Numbered from the stretch's first letter, positions 1-9,438 are shown. The stretch is 64,000 bases of DNA from an uncultured Oscillospiraceae bacterium (GCA_900539195.1 UQBC01000010.1:11579-75578), one strand, 5' to 3'. Notes: generated by a model not told the origin, from the sequence alone. Program-made: numbers and translations.

Positions 1-114
1 ATACACGACGGTGAGATAATCGACATAGTAGACCCCACGACCGTCACTAAGGAAGACATAGGTCTTATGATGGTGGGCGACCATATCAACAAGGGAGAGG
101 AGAAAGCCGTATGA
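1..114 (+). CDS. ABC transporter ATP-binding protein, C-terminal end only (nucleoside/BMP type)
   Basis: Frame 1 is open from the first base and ends at TGA 112-114, giving the last 37 residues of a protein whose start lies outside the window. The tail contains VDPTTVTKEDIGLMMVG, the kind of ending seen in the two-domain ATPases of BMP-family (basic membrane protein) nucleoside or simple-sugar ABC importers. The stop overlaps the ATG of the next gene (ATGA), and two matching permeases follow, so the assignment rests mainly on context. No ATPase motif is visible in this fragment. Confidence 0.75.
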   Translation: MHDGEIIDIVDPTTVTKEDIGLMMVGDHINKGEEKAV

Positions 115-1178
115 GCATGATACAGATTTCAAAGCGGCAGAAAGGCACATCAAAGCTCGTTGACGTTCTTATAAGAATAGGCGCCATCGTGCTGTCGCTG
201 ATATTTATCGGCATTGTTCTTGCCATAATGGGTTATGATCCTTTCAAGGTTTTCGGCAAAATAATACAGACCCCGTTCAAGCGTTTCAAGGACGTTATGA
301 ACAAAACGATTATGCTTACCACTCTTTCGCTCGGCATAGCGATAGCGTTCAGAATGAAGTTCTGGAATATCGGCGCTGAGGGTCAGTTCTATATGGGTGC
401 ATTCGGTGCGGCATCAATGGCTTTTATGTGTCCCGATCTGCCGCCGATACTCCTTTTACCGCTTATGTGCGTTGCAGGCTTTGTCTGCGGCGGCATATGG
501 GCGCTTATCCCTGCGGTCATCAAAGCTAAGTTCGGTGCGAGCGAAACGCTTGTAACGCTGATGATGAACTATATTGCGATAGCCTTTATAAGCTATCTGC
601 AATACGGTCCGTGGAAAGACCCTGCGGCACTCGGTGCGGCAAAGGTACCTAACTTCTCGGAAAATGCGGTACTGCCCGATGTATTCGGCATTCACGCAGG
701 CTGGATAATAATGCTGGTACTCGTAATTATTATGACGATATTGCTCCGCTACACAAAGCTCGGCTATCAGATAGACGTTATCGGCGAAAGCGAAACAACC
801 GCAAAATATGCCGGTATGAATACGGTTAAAATACTGGTGATTGCAGTTCTTATCTCCGGCGGTCTTTGCGGAATGGCAGGCTTTATGCAGTCGAGCGCCG
901 TTGAGAAGTCGATAACCGATTCGATGTCGGCAGGTCTTGGCTTTACTGCGGTAATCACCGCCTGGCTTGCAAAGCTGAAGCCGCCCGTTATCGTGGTTGC
1001 GTCGTTTATGTTCTCGATACTTCTCCAGAGCGGAAGCTCGCTTCAGGTAATGAAGATACCCTCGTCCATCACGGAAATAATGCAGGGCGTCATCATATTC
1101 TTCGTTCTTGCGTGTGAGTTCTTTATAAACTATAAAATATCGCTTCGCAAGCATACCGCAGTAAAGGAGGCTGAATAA
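111..1178 (+). CDS. ABC transporter permease, BMP/nucleoside family (NupP/YufP-like)
   Basis: A 355-residue inner-membrane permease of the BPD_transp_2 class, the first of two channel subunits of a nucleoside-type ABC importer. It has a short cytoplasmic N-terminus, then about nine to ten hydrophobic segments. The cytoplasmic loop with GESETTAKYAGMN (around residue 225) matches the coupling loop (GE.. AA.YAGIN) that contacts the ATPase. A purine-rich stretch (GGGAGAGGAG) sits just before the ATG at 111; an ATG two codons later is also possible. It is translationally coupled to the ATPase upstream and to the second permease downstream (TAATG overlap at 1178). Nucleoside import is inferred from family; the substrate-binding lipoprotein is not in the window. 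Confidence 0.85.
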   Translation: MSMIQISKRQKGTSKLVDVLIRIGAIVLSLIFIGIVLAIMGYDPFKVFGKIIQTPFKRFKDVMNKTIMLTTLSLGIAIAFRMKFWNIGAEGQFYMGAFGAASMAFMCPDLPPILLLPLMCVAGFVCGGIWALIPAVIKAKFGASETLVTLMMNYIAIAFISYLQYGPWKDPAALGAAKVPNFSENAVLPDVFGIHAGWIIMLVLVIIMTILLRYTKLGYQIDVIGESETTAKYAGMNTVKILVIAVLISGGLCGMAGFMQSSAVEKSITDSMSAGLGFTAVITAWLAKLKPPVIVVASFMFSILLQSGSSLQVMKIPSSITEIMQGVIIFFVLACEFFINYKISLRKHTAVKEAE

Positions 1179-2122
1179 TGGATATTCTTCATCAGATAGG
1201 TCTGTTTTTACAGACCGCCATTCAGACAGGTACTCCGATACTGTTTGCCATTGTCGGCGGTATACTTTGTGAAAAGGTAGGCCATATGAACCTCGGTGTC
1301 GAGGGTATGATGCTTATGGGTGCGTCGCTCGGCTTCACAGTTGCGTGCACTACGGGAAATCCTCTGCTCGCTATGCTGGCGGCAGGTGCTGCGGGTGCGG
1401 CAGGCGCGCTTATATATGCCTTTATAACCGTCACGCTCAGAGGAAACCAGGTCGTTACCGGTCTTGTGCTGACCATATTCGGCACAGGCGTTTCCGGTCT
1501 TATAGGCGGCTGGGTATCAAGCGAACAGATACCCCAGTCGGTAAGCTCGGCATTCCGACCTGTTGAAATACCTGTTCTCAGCAATATCCCGATACTCGGA
1601 GAGGCTGTTTTCTCGCAGGATATATATGTATGGCTCGGACTTGTCATAGCTGTGCTTGCGTATTTCTACCTCAACAAGACAAAACTCGGACTTTATATAA
1701 GGGCGATTGGCGAAAATCCCGGTGCGGCTGACGCTTCAGGCATAAATGTTACGCTCCATAAGTATATAAATATTTTGCTCGGCGGTTTCCTTTGCGGACT
1801 CGGCGGTGCTTATCTGTCAACCGCATTCCTGACAACCTGGCAGGATAACGTTACGGCAGGCGCAGGCTGGATAGCCGTTGCTCTTATCATATTCAGCACA
1901 TGGAATCCGCTCAAGGCGATATTCGCCGCCTACCTTTTCGGTATGCTGAGAGGTTTAAACTACAAGATGCAGGGCTGGGAGATACAGATACCCTCGCAGT
2001 TTTTAACAATGCTCCCTTACATCGCCACTATTATAGTGCTGATTTTCATAGCAATGAGAAAGAAGAAAGAGAATCAGCCTCCTAAGGCGCTCGGTGAAGC
2101 GTACTTCAGGGAAGAAAGATAA
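1178..2122 (+). CDS. ABC transporter permease, BMP/nucleoside family (NupQ/YufQ-like)
   Basis: A 314-residue polytopic membrane protein, the second permease of the pair. It shows the family pattern of a conserved early stretch (VGHMNLGVEGMMLMGA, around residue 33) and a cytoplasmic coupling loop with IRAIGENPGAADASGIN (around residue 175). The start codon overlaps the previous stop by one base. It is the last gene of the operon and is followed seven bases later by an intrinsic terminator. Family members import nucleosides or, in some paralogues, other small molecules, so the exact substrate is an inference. Confidence 0.85.
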   Translation: MDILHQIGLFLQTAIQTGTPILFAIVGGILCEKVGHMNLGVEGMMLMGASLGFTVACTTGNPLLAMLAAGAAGAAGALIYAFITVTLRGNQVVTGLVLTIFGTGVSGLIGGWVSSEQIPQSVSSAFRPVEIPVLSNIPILGEAVFSQDIYVWLGLVIAVLAYFYLNKTKLGLYIRAIGENPGAADASGINVTLHKYINILLGGFLCGLGGAYLSTAFLTTWQDNVTAGAGWIAVALIIFSTWNPLKAIFAAYLFGMLRGLNYKMQGWEIQIPSQFLTMLPYIATIIVLIFIAMRKKKENQPPKALGEAYFREER

Positions 2123-2129
2123 ATAAAAA

Positions 2130-2164
2130 GCCGGCTTTATCCGAACAGGGTAAGGTCGGCTTTT
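2130..2164 (+). terminator. intrinsic terminator of the nucleoside ABC operon
   Basis: A GCCGGCTTTATCC arm pairs, with one or two G-T pairs, with GGGTAAGGTCGGC after a short loop, and is followed by TTTT. The hairpin abuts the next gene, so the ATG at 2166 lies inside its T tail. Confidence 0.8.
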
Positions 2165-2177
2165 AATGAAAGGAAAT

Positions 2178-4697
2178 ATGAAACGATTTTACGAAGCTGC
2201 TGAAAAGCGCATAAAGCTGGTCAATCTGCGTATGCTCACTATTGTCATACTGATATTCATTATTGCATTTCTCGGAATATTCGGCTCATATACCGCTGTA
2301 CTGAACAATGCAAATTCTCTCGGCAAAAATCTGGTAGAAAGCTATGCCTCGGAAGAAGAGAAAAACATATCTGTGTATACGACAATCATTGAACTCGGAA
2401 TGATACAGATAAACGACATGGTAAACGCAAACGTATCCGAGGATCGTATGCTGAATGCTATAAAAACGTTTTTCAAACAGGCTAAATCCTCCACAAAAGA
2501 CGAAGATTTGTTATGTTATGTTATTCTGAACGGCAGACTTATAGCATCCGATGATGTAGAGGACATTGAAAATTACAACTATCAAAAGCAGGAATGGTAC
2601 AAAAGAGCTCTCAATGCAAACGGCGAGGTTGTTTTCACAAACTCATATCTTACCGAAAAAGACAGGTCTAATGTCGTTACTATTTCTGCGGCAAATCAGA
2701 AAACCGGAAATGCGGTAATAATCGACCTCACCGATGAAAACCTTGATACCGATCACGCAGATATAGATTTACCGGAGCGAAGCGCTTTCTATGTCTTTAA
2801 CCGGTACGGCGAAATAGTATACACAAAGACCCCTTTCAACGCCGATAAGGACACGATCAACAAATACTCCGAGAGCCTTTATCTCAGAATGAAGGACGGC
2901 GATCATAAGAACAACGACAATATGATTGACTTTGAGGGCGAAAAACGTGCATTTTACTATACAAGACTTGAAAACGGCTGGTCTGTTGCCGTGACTGTTC
3001 CTTATGCAGTTCTTACCGCAGAAATAAACTGGATGATACTAATGTACATAGTGCTATTTGCGGCGTTACTTATAATTGCAATTATTATGTGGCTGAGAGA
3101 AAACAGATTCACAAGGCAGACGCTCCGTGCAACCGATACTATCCGTGCGCTGTGCAACTCATTCTTTGCCATCTATCGTATAGATATGCAAAACGGCACT
3201 TATGCAATGATAAAAGGCACAGACGATATTAAGAAAATACTGCCCGCTACCGGTAGTTATGATAATCTTATGAAAGCAATCTGTTCTTTTATGGATAAGG
3301 ATACGGCACAGGAAATGGATTGTGCATTTTCACTTGAAAAAGTCAGGGACAGCATTGAAAAGCGTACAGAAAATTACGGCGGCAGTTTTGTAAGAGAGAT
3401 CAACGGCGTAAAGAAATGGATAAGCGTAAACCTGTTTCTTGACGATGACGTGAACAGCAAAAAGGCTGTAATCGCATTCCATGTTATTGATGAGGAAAAG
3501 AAGCGTCAGCTGCAACATATCAAACTGCTTGAGGGCGCACTGAGGGAAGCCGAGAGCAGCAAGAGTTCACAGGAGCGGTTCTTTGCGTCAATGAGCCACG
3601 AGCTCAGAACTCCGATCAATATAATTCTCGGAATGAACGAGCTTGCCGCCGATCCTGCCTGCCCTGAGGAAAAACGCCTTGATTATTATAAAAAGACGGA
3701 AACCACGGGCAGAAGAATGCTGGAGCTTGTAAATAAGATACTTGATGTTTCACGTCTTGAATCAGGACAGTCACCGCTTGAAATTAAGCATTTCGACCTT
3801 GAAAAGGAAATCACCTCGATGATGCAGCCTATGGCGGAACGTGCCGAAAACGAGGAGAAGCATTTCGTACTTGATATTGATATTGAAAACAGCAAGGTTA
3901 TAGGCGACCCGCTTAAATTATCACAGATACTGATAAACCTTGTCGGAAATGCGCTCAAATACACAAACCGCAACGATACGATAAGCGTAAGTGTAAAGCA
4001 GGCAGGCGAAAACAATTACAACTATGTATTCACTGTCAGAGATACAGGTATAGGAATATCCGAAAAGTTCCTGCCGAAGCTGTTTGATCCATATAGTCAG
4101 GGCGCTCAGTTCGGCACGGGAAGATATAACGGCACCGGGCTTGGCATGGCGATAGTCAAAAACCTTGTCAGCCAGAAGAACGGCACTATCGATGTCGAAA
4201 GCAAAGTCGGAGAGGGTACGGTGTTCACCGTAACGCTTCCGCTGAAGCCTGACAAGGAAGAAAATGCGGCGACAGATATCAAAAAGTCTGTCGACAGGGA
4301 TATACTAAAAGGTATGAATATCATGCTGGTTGACGACAACGAGCTTAATCGTGAAATAATGTACGATATGCTCAGTGCCTGCGGTGCAACGGTGATTCAG
4401 GCTTGCGACGGCAAGGAAGCCGTGGATAAGTTTACACAGTCCAGGGAAGGTGATATCGACCTTATTCTTATGGATATGAATATGCCGGTCATGAACGGTT
4501 GCGAGGCGGCAAAGGCAATAAGAAGCCTTGACCGCAAAGACGCAAAAAGTGTATTTATTATTGCTCTTACCGCAAACGCTTTTGCGGAAGATGTCAGCAA
4601 AACCGTAAAGGCAGGTATGAATGCACACCTTGCAAAACCCGCAAACATTGATTTGCTCTGCAAAACACTTGCAAGGCTCGCAGAAGAGAAGAGATAA
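2178..4697 (+). CDS. hybrid sensor histidine kinase with extracellular sensor domain and C-terminal receiver
   Basis: An 839-residue membrane kinase. Order of parts: N-terminal transmembrane helix (about 18-38), an extracytoplasmic region of about 240 residues with Cache-like spacing, a second transmembrane helix (about 282-305), a poorly defined linker, HisKA with the phospho-acceptor in SMSHELRTP (His474), HATPase_c with N box NLVGNALKYT, DTGIGIS and GTGLGMAIV, then a receiver domain with LVDDN and phospho-acceptor Asp766 in LILMDMNMP. There is no Hpt domain, so phosphate would have to move to a separate protein. I chose ATG 2178, preceded by AAAGGA, because ATG 2166 is buried in the upstream terminator; starting at 2166 would add four residues. 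No promoter is obvious. A second hairpin terminator follows, so the gene stands alone. The ligand is unknown. Confidence 0.88.
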   Translation: MKRFYEAAEKRIKLVNLRMLTIVILIFIIAFLGIFGSYTAVLNNANSLGKNLVESYASEEEKNISVYTTIIELGMIQINDMVNANVSEDRMLNAIKTFFKQAKSSTKDEDLLCYVILNGRLIASDDVEDIENYNYQKQEWYKRALNANGEVVFTNSYLTEKDRSNVVTISAANQKTGNAVIIDLTDENLDTDHADIDLPERSAFYVFNRYGEIVYTKTPFNADKDTINKYSESLYLRMKDGDHKNNDNMIDFEGEKRAFYYTRLENGWSVAVTVPYAVLTAEINWMILMYIVLFAALLIIAIIMWLRENRFTRQTLRATDTIRALCNSFFAIYRIDMQNGTYAMIKGTDDIKKILPATGSYDNLMKAICSFMDKDTAQEMDCAFSLEKVRDSIEKRTENYGGSFVREINGVKKWISVNLFLDDDVNSKKAVIAFHVIDEEKKRQLQHIKLLEGALREAESSKSSQERFFASMSHELRTPINIILGMNELAADPACPEEKRLDYYKKTETTGRRMLELVNKILDVSRLESGQSPLEIKHFDLEKEITSMMQPMAERAENEEKHFVLDIDIENSKVIGDPLKLSQILINLVGNALKYTNRNDTISVSVKQAGENNYNYVFTVRDTGIGISEKFLPKLFDPYSQGAQFGTGRYNGTGLGMAIVKNLVSQKNGTIDVESKVGEGTVFTVTLPLKPDKEENAATDIKKSVDRDILKGMNIMLVDDNELNREIMYDMLSACGATVIQACDGKEAVDKFTQSREGDIDLILMDMNMPVMNGCEAAKAIRSLDRKDAKSVFIIALTANAFAEDVSKTVKAGMNAHLAKPANIDLLCKTLARLAEEKR

Positions 4698-4700
4698 ACA

Positions 4701-4737
4701 AGAAGGGATACAGCGTTACGCTGTATCCCTTCTTTTA
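4701..4737 (+). terminator. intrinsic terminator after the hybrid kinase
   Basis: A perfect 15-base-pair hairpin (AGAAGGGATACAGCG with a TTA loop) followed by a T-rich tail. It lies a few bases after the kinase stop. Confidence 0.9.
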
Positions 4738-4771
4738 TAAAAAACAAACTGCGGTTTCAACTGCCGCAGTT
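4738..4771 (-). terminator. intrinsic terminator for the small minus-strand gene
   Basis: AACTGCGG and CCGCAGTT pair around a nine-base loop. On the minus strand the stem is followed by a run read as TTTGTTTTTTA. It lies directly after the stop of the 4773-5033 gene. Confidence 0.7.
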
Positions 4772-4772
4772 A

Positions 4773-5033
4773 TCATTTGAAATTATCGGGATAAGTCAGA
4801 AAAAACGACCTTGCACGGTTTCTCTTATATGCCTTAAGACATAGCTCGTAGCTCAGTTGCCTTACCTCAAAGTTCGAGAATCTTCCGTTTTTTATGAGTG
4901 TAGTACCTACAGTCATAGCGCTTCTTTTATCTTCATATCTTGAAGCATATTCGGGACAGTACACGGCGGCTGTACCTGCTGAAACGTACTTAATTTCGCC
5001 GTTGCCATCAGTTATTTCAAGTACATATGACAT
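4773..5033 (-). CDS. hypothetical protein, 86 residues
   Basis: A small protein I do not recognise. It has no signal peptide and no membrane segment. The start is supported by a GGTGGG ribosome site six bases upstream, a well-formed sigma-A promoter at 5069-5097 and a terminator immediately after the stop, so it appears to be a genuine single-gene unit between the kinase and the cobalamin operon. The N-terminal half (LEITDGNGEIKYVSAG) reads like two short beta strands; the C-terminal half is basic (KAYKRNRARS). No function is proposed. Confidence 0.65.
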   Translation of the reverse strand: MSYVLEITDGNGEIKYVSAGTAAVYCPEYASRYEDKRSAMTVGTTLIKNGRFSNFEVRQLSYELCLKAYKRNRARSFFLTYPDNFK

Positions 5034-5068
5034 ATACGCCCACCTCTCATTATAATGCTTCTTATAAA

Positions 5069-5097
5069 ATTATAATTTAAAGTCGGGCGCATTTCAA
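5069..5097 (-). promoter_or_regulatory. sigma-A promoter of the 86-residue hypothetical gene
   Basis: On the minus strand TTGAAA (5092-5097), a 17-base spacer and TATAAT (5069-5074) lie 36 bases before the start codon. Confidence 0.75.
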
Positions 5098-5154
5098 TAA
5101 CGATTTAAAAATAAAATCGGAAAATGTAATATTATGTTAATATTTTTGTCGAAT

Positions 5155-7683
5155 TTATTGAAACAGGCCGAATTTTATCCTCAGCCGACAGCATTTCTTA
5201 AGAAGCGCCTCGCCGATTATCAAGATAAATATAACAGTCGAAACTGCGTGGATAAGGTCGAACGGTATTCCGGAGATGATGTATGCGGTAATCGTCTGCA
5301 AGTTTATATCTGTCGTGTAGGTAAGAACGCTTGATATATTCATTATTCCGCCGTAAATAACGAGGACTGACAGTAAGGAGTAGATACAAAGGGCGAGCGT
5401 GCTGCGCTTTTTTGAGAAGATGATACCTGCAAAAAAGCCAAGCAGACCCATTGCAAACATCTGCCACGGCGTCCACATACCCTGCCCGAACAGCATATTC
5501 GATACCAGCATGGAAACCGCACCGACAAGAAAGCCTGCCTGCGCACCGAGCGCCGTTCCGCTTATGATAACGATTGCGGCAACGGGCTTGAACTGCGGAA
5601 ACATAAAGAAAAGCTCCCTTCCTGCGACAGCCGCCGCAGAAAGCACGGCAAGCACCGCTATATCCTTTGCGGACGGCTTCTTTTTTTCAAAGCTGATAAA
5701 GAAAGCGGCAAGGCACTCGACAAGCACGGCAAGAATTATCAGCAGATGCTTTCTTGTGCCGTTAGGGATAAAAAGTGTGCCGAGTATCACTGTGAAAGGA
5801 ATAAAAACGGCGGTTATAACCCATGCGACAATATCGGACGGCGTTACTTTTTTTGCGGTTACGGGCGGCTTAGCCATTGTGTTTTTCGGGGCGACGCCGA
5901 TTATAAGCATGATCATCGGGACACACAGCAACGCATATTGCAGCCAGAACGGCTCTGACGGTATCTCAAAAGGGAATATGCCGGTACCGGCTAAAAGCAT
6001 AAAAGCAAATCCGACACTGCCAAGCGAAAGCATTACCTTTCGGAAAATCGGCAGCTTTTTGCGTTTTTTGCGTTGCGGTACTGCTGTGTCGGGCTTATCG
6101 CCTTTTATGCCGTGAAAACGTCCGGAGAGATCGCCGTAGTTTTCAGCCCTTCCTCCGAGAGAAGCTATAAGCCCTGCGACAGTGTAAACATTATCGCATA
6201 CGTTTTTGGCGATTTTCGCACTGTCTGTAGTGAAAAACGAGGAATCGGCGAAGAACTGTGACGGCGGCAGAGATACGCTTATTTCACCGTCAAAAAGCAG
6301 GGCGCATATATCCGCCGTTTCAGCGCAGAAATCCATATCGTGACTGACAATCACAATCGTTTTCCCGTCTGCTTTAAGCTGTTTCAATAATGCCGAGAAC
6401 ATCTGCTTATATACTGCGTCCGCCGCCTTAGTCGGCTCATCAAGAAGAAGTATATCCGCACCGTAGGAAACGAGCTTTGCGAGCGCCGCCTTCTGCCGCT
6501 CTCCGCCTGATAAGTCAAACGGGTGACGTGACAGCAGGTGCGTTAGATTAAATGCGGCGGCTATTTCATCGGCATTTCCGGCAAATTCTTCTCTGAGCGT
6601 TTCCTTATTGAAAAGCAGGGTAGGGTCTTGCGGAAGAAAACCTATCTTTCCGCCGTTTATCGTTATTTTTCCGCTGTTTTGCTTGAGCGTACCGCAGATA
6701 AGGCTGAGCAGGGTCGATTTTCCTGCGCCGTTGCCGCCCACTATTGCGGTTATGCTCCCTTGCTTTATGTCAAGCGAAAGGTTTCTTATAATATCTCTTT
6801 TGCTGTTTTTATAGCCAAAAGACAGATTTTTAACGGATATACAACTTTCCTCCGACAGCGTATCGTCTGCGGCGGCAGGTGATACGAGTCTGTGATTTTC
6901 ACCGTAGGATGTATACCAGTCCTTAGCGGAGGGAACGTCAAGCAGTGGAAGAACATTGCTGACAGATGCGCTTGCTCTTACACCTGCCGGCATTTCAAAA
7001 AGCATAGGGTGATTATTTTCTGACAGATGCTCTGTAAGAGAGCTTGCGTCGCCGTCGTGACACACCTTGCCGTTGTCGAGCATAACCACACGCTTTGCAA
7101 CGGACAAAAGACCGCCGAGCTGATGCTCGGCAACAATCACGGTCGTACCAAGCTCCTTGTTTATTCTCACAAGCAGTGAAATAAATTGCGTGGATGCGAT
7201 AGGGTCAAGCTGTGAGAGCGGCTCGTCAAGGAGCAGTACATCGGGATTCATAGCCATTACAGACGCTAAGTTGATCATCTGCTTCTGACCGCCCGAGAGC
7301 TTGTCGCAGTCGCAGTACAGCAAGTCCTCTATGCCGAAGAACAAAGCGGTCTGGGAAACCTGCGAGCGTATTTCGTTTTGTGAAAGTCCTATGCTTTCCG
7401 CACCGAAGGCAAGCTCGTGCCAAACCTTGTCGCAGACGATCTGCTCGTCCGTAAACTGCGTGACAAAGCCGGCAAAATGACCGCCGAAAGAAATTTTCCC
7501 TTTTTGCGTTCCTGCGTCGGCAGGCGCTTTCATAAGATTTAAAAGGGTGGATTTTCCGCTACCGGAGCTTCCGCATAGTATTACGAATTCTCCTTTGTTT
7601 ATTTTAAGCGAAATATCGGAGAGTGCGTTCATATCCGAGCCGGGATAGGAATATGACAGATTTGAAATATTATAAAGTTCCAT
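5155..7683 (-). CDS. ECF transporter fusion: two ABC ATPase domains plus S component (probable cobalamin)
   Basis: An 842-residue fusion of the two energising ATPases with a membrane substrate-binding S component. ATPase 1 (about 1-240) has Walker A GSSGSGKST, signature LSGGQ and Walker B LLLDEP. ATPase 2 (about 275-480) has GGNGAGKST, LSGGERQ and LLLDEPT. After a basic linker (PQRKKRKKLP) come about eight hydrophobic segments (about 545-830) including GQGMWTPWQMFAMG, a pattern I associate with CbrT-type S components. In most ECF systems these are three separate proteins, or the ATPases alone are fused. It overlaps the T-component gene by 14 bases and has an AGGGAAAG ribosome site. A cobalamin riboswitch controls the operon, so the likely substrate is B12; that is inference from context and motif. 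Confidence 0.87.
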   Translation of the reverse strand: MELYNISNLSYSYPGSDMNALSDISLKINKGEFVILCGSSGSGKSTLLNLMKAPADAGTQKGKISFGGHFAGFVTQFTDEQIVCDKVWHELAFGAESIGLSQNEIRSQVSQTALFFGIEDLLYCDCDKLSGGQKQMINLASVMAMNPDVLLLDEPLSQLDPIASTQFISLLVRINKELGTTVIVAEHQLGGLLSVAKRVVMLDNGKVCHDGDASSLTEHLSENNHPMLFEMPAGVRASASVSNVLPLLDVPSAKDWYTSYGENHRLVSPAAADDTLSEESCISVKNLSFGYKNSKRDIIRNLSLDIKQGSITAIVGGNGAGKSTLLSLICGTLKQNSGKITINGGKIGFLPQDPTLLFNKETLREEFAGNADEIAAAFNLTHLLSRHPFDLSGGERQKAALAKLVSYGADILLLDEPTKAADAVYKQMFSALLKQLKADGKTIVIVSHDMDFCAETADICALLFDGEISVSLPPSQFFADSSFFTTDSAKIAKNVCDNVYTVAGLIASLGGRAENYGDLSGRFHGIKGDKPDTAVPQRKKRKKLPIFRKVMLSLGSVGFAFMLLAGTGIFPFEIPSEPFWLQYALLCVPMIMLIIGVAPKNTMAKPPVTAKKVTPSDIVAWVITAVFIPFTVILGTLFIPNGTRKHLLIILAVLVECLAAFFISFEKKKPSAKDIAVLAVLSAAAVAGRELFFMFPQFKPVAAIVIISGTALGAQAGFLVGAVSMLVSNMLFGQGMWTPWQMFAMGLLGFFAGIIFSKKRSTLALCIYSLLSVLVIYGGIMNISSVLTYTTDINLQTITAYIISGIPFDLIHAVSTVIFILIIGEALLKKCCRLRIKFGLFQ

Positions 7684-8542
7684 TTCTTTCCCTCCGTTTA
7701 AATCGTGAATAAAGCTCGGCTACAACAGGCATCGCACAGAGTATGAGCCAGAAAATATCCGCAGAAATATCGAAAGCAGTCAGCGGCAGGACAAATTCGG
7801 GGTAGTAGAGGTAATAGGCTTTACCGCTTGCAAAAAGAATAATAATTGCGGCTGTGCATATCACGGTCACAGACAATATAATAAAGTCGGACGGCGCAAA
7901 ACGGAATATGCTGTAGGCTGTACGTTTTGCCGTACCGTAACCTCTGTATTTCATAGATCGGGCGGTATATGCACTGTGCTCAAGGGTATCCGTTACCGCA
8001 ACGGAGAGAACGTGAACACCGCTTCTGATACGGCTTCTAAAGTTGCCCTCGTATATATCGTTTCCCACAAAGCGCTGTGCCGCCGCCGCTTGCTTTGCCC
8101 GTCTTGCAAACATAGGCACAGAACGCAGCGTCATTGATAACAGCAAAGCGAGTGACGGCAGTGCTTTTCCGAGAAGATATACCGTTTTATCGCTTGTCAT
8201 ACACTTGTTAAGTCCGATAAACCACATAACGAGTGATATTGTCATAGCGCCTGTAAACAGCGAAAAAATAAGCGTTTCAAGCGTGATACTGTTGCCGCTC
8301 GGCAACTTTGCAAGCACGGTTATGCCTCTGTTTGAAAACAGAAGATTTATAACTGCCGCAAGCAGTGCCATAGGCAGCATTACAAAAAGCGTTCTTGCGG
8401 CGGTTTTACCGTTCAGTAAAAAAGCAAAAACGGCAGAGCAGACAAGAGCCTCCGCCATAAAGACGGGGCTTTGCACTATTGCGGTTATCAGTATCACCGA
8501 CAGAAAATACATTGCCGCAGTGACAGGGTGTGTTCTCTCCAT
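7670..8542 (-). CDS. ECF transporter T component (EcfT/CbiQ family)
   Basis: A 290-residue integral membrane scaffold that couples the ATPases to the S component in energy-coupling-factor importers. It has hydrophobic segments in the first half, a cytoplasmic coupling region with the family-typical ARSMKYRGYG near residue 195, and further membrane segments near 215-235 and 250-270. The basic tail (RFKRRERNG) is followed by a stop that overlaps the start of the ATPase/S fusion, a sign of coupled translation. The ribosome site is AGGAAAA before the ATG. It lies 11 bases after the DUF4430 gene, within the same riboswitch-controlled operon. Confidence 0.88.
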   Translation of the reverse strand: MERTHPVTAAMYFLSVILITAIVQSPVFMAEALVCSAVFAFLLNGKTAARTLFVMLPMALLAAVINLLFSNRGITVLAKLPSGNSITLETLIFSLFTGAMTISLVMWFIGLNKCMTSDKTVYLLGKALPSLALLLSMTLRSVPMFARRAKQAAAAQRFVGNDIYEGNFRSRIRSGVHVLSVAVTDTLEHSAYTARSMKYRGYGTAKRTAYSIFRFAPSDFIILSVTVICTAAIIILFASGKAYYLYYPEFVLPLTAFDISADIFWLILCAMPVVAELYSRFKRRERNGTL

Positions 8543-8553
8543 TTTTCCTCCGA

Positions 8554-9438
8554 TTATTTAAGGTCGTTGCCAAGCTCACAGGTGTAGCGGAACGCTATTT
8601 CATCGTTGCTTGCGGGCTTGTACGATGAACAGCCGTAGTTCGGGAAAATGCCGTTTACACTGTACATCCAGCCTGAGCCTTGTCCGCAGTCAAATTCATA
8701 AAGGTTGTTGATGCCCTCGATATAGTATGAGCTGAACGCAGGGGTGTAGCTTGCTTCCATCTGAATACTGTTTTCGTCACAGATACGGCGGAGTATATCG
8801 TATACGCTTTCACCGTTGTCAAATCCGACTGTTCCGCTGAATATCACGGCATCATCGGGAATGTACTTTTCAAGTCCTTTTTTCAGTTTATCCTTGTTAT
8901 TGAGTATGGTTTTGCATTCTATAACGAATGTGCAGGTGTTGTCATATTTCTTTATCGGCTTGTCGGCGGGCTTCGGAGTTGTCGCCTTAGCGGTGGCTTT
9001 GGTCGTGGATTTAACGGTAGTTGTGGCTTTTGCGGTAGCCTTTGCAGTGCTTGTTACCGTGATTGGTTTTTCGGTTGCTTTGGAAGTTTCGGTGGTAGTT
9101 GCAGGCACGGTTGCTGCATAAGCGGTTGTTGCGGTCGTTTCTGCTTTTTGATTGCTTGCGGTCGTCTGAGATGTGGTTTGTAAAGCGGTAGTTTGTGAAG
9201 ATGTGTCCGTAACGGTTGTTACAGGCGGAGACTGAGAATTAACAGTTGTTTTTGGAGTTGTTGCGATTAGGCTTTGGGCGGTTGTAAACGATGATGCTTC
9301 GGGCAATAAGTATGACGTGCCGCTGTTTTCGGCAGTATCTTTTCCTGCCACAGCAGAAACTATCGCTATGATTATCACGGCGATCAGAGCCAGCCCAAGA
9401 CCGAGTATATATTTATATTTATCAAAAATAGCTTTCAT
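8554..9438 (-). CDS. membrane-anchored protein with C-terminal DUF4430 (transcobalamin-like) domain
   Basis: 294 residues. One N-terminal transmembrane helix (about 11-32, no lipobox) is followed by a Thr/Ser/Ala-rich linker of about 130 residues and a compact C-terminal domain (about 165-294). That domain has the DUF4430 landmarks: GESVYDILRRICDEN, then GSGWMYSVNG and a late DEIAFRY strand. DUF4430 is the family related to the C-terminal beta domain of eukaryotic transcobalamin and intrinsic factor. Membrane anchor plus long flexible linker suggest a surface-tethered domain reaching into the cell wall. Its place between the large capture protein and the ECF T component suggests it hands the corrinoid to the transporter; this is inference. 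A hairpin at 9464-9512 separates it from the upstream gene. Confidence 0.82.
   Translation of the reverse strand: MKAIFDKYKYILGLGLALIAVIIIAIVSAVAGKDTAENSGTSYLLPEASSFTTAQSLIATTPKTTVNSQSPPVTTVTDTSSQTTALQTTSQTTASNQKAETTATTAYAATVPATTTETSKATEKPITVTSTAKATAKATTTVKSTTKATAKATTPKPADKPIKKYDNTCTFVIECKTILNNKDKLKKGLEKYIPDDAVIFSGTVGFDNGESVYDILRRICDENSIQMEASYTPAFSSYYIEGINNLYEFDCGQGSGWMYSVNGIFPNYGCSSYKPASNDEIAFRYTCELGNDLK

Noticed and set aside
456..1154. A 232-residue minus-strand open frame opposite the first permease
   Set aside because: It is the shadow of a well-supported permease gene and its Arg/Tyr/His-rich composition is not protein-like.
5399..6115. A 238-residue plus-strand open frame opposite the ECF fusion
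   Set aside because: Antisense shadow of the S-component region with no ribosome site or family match.
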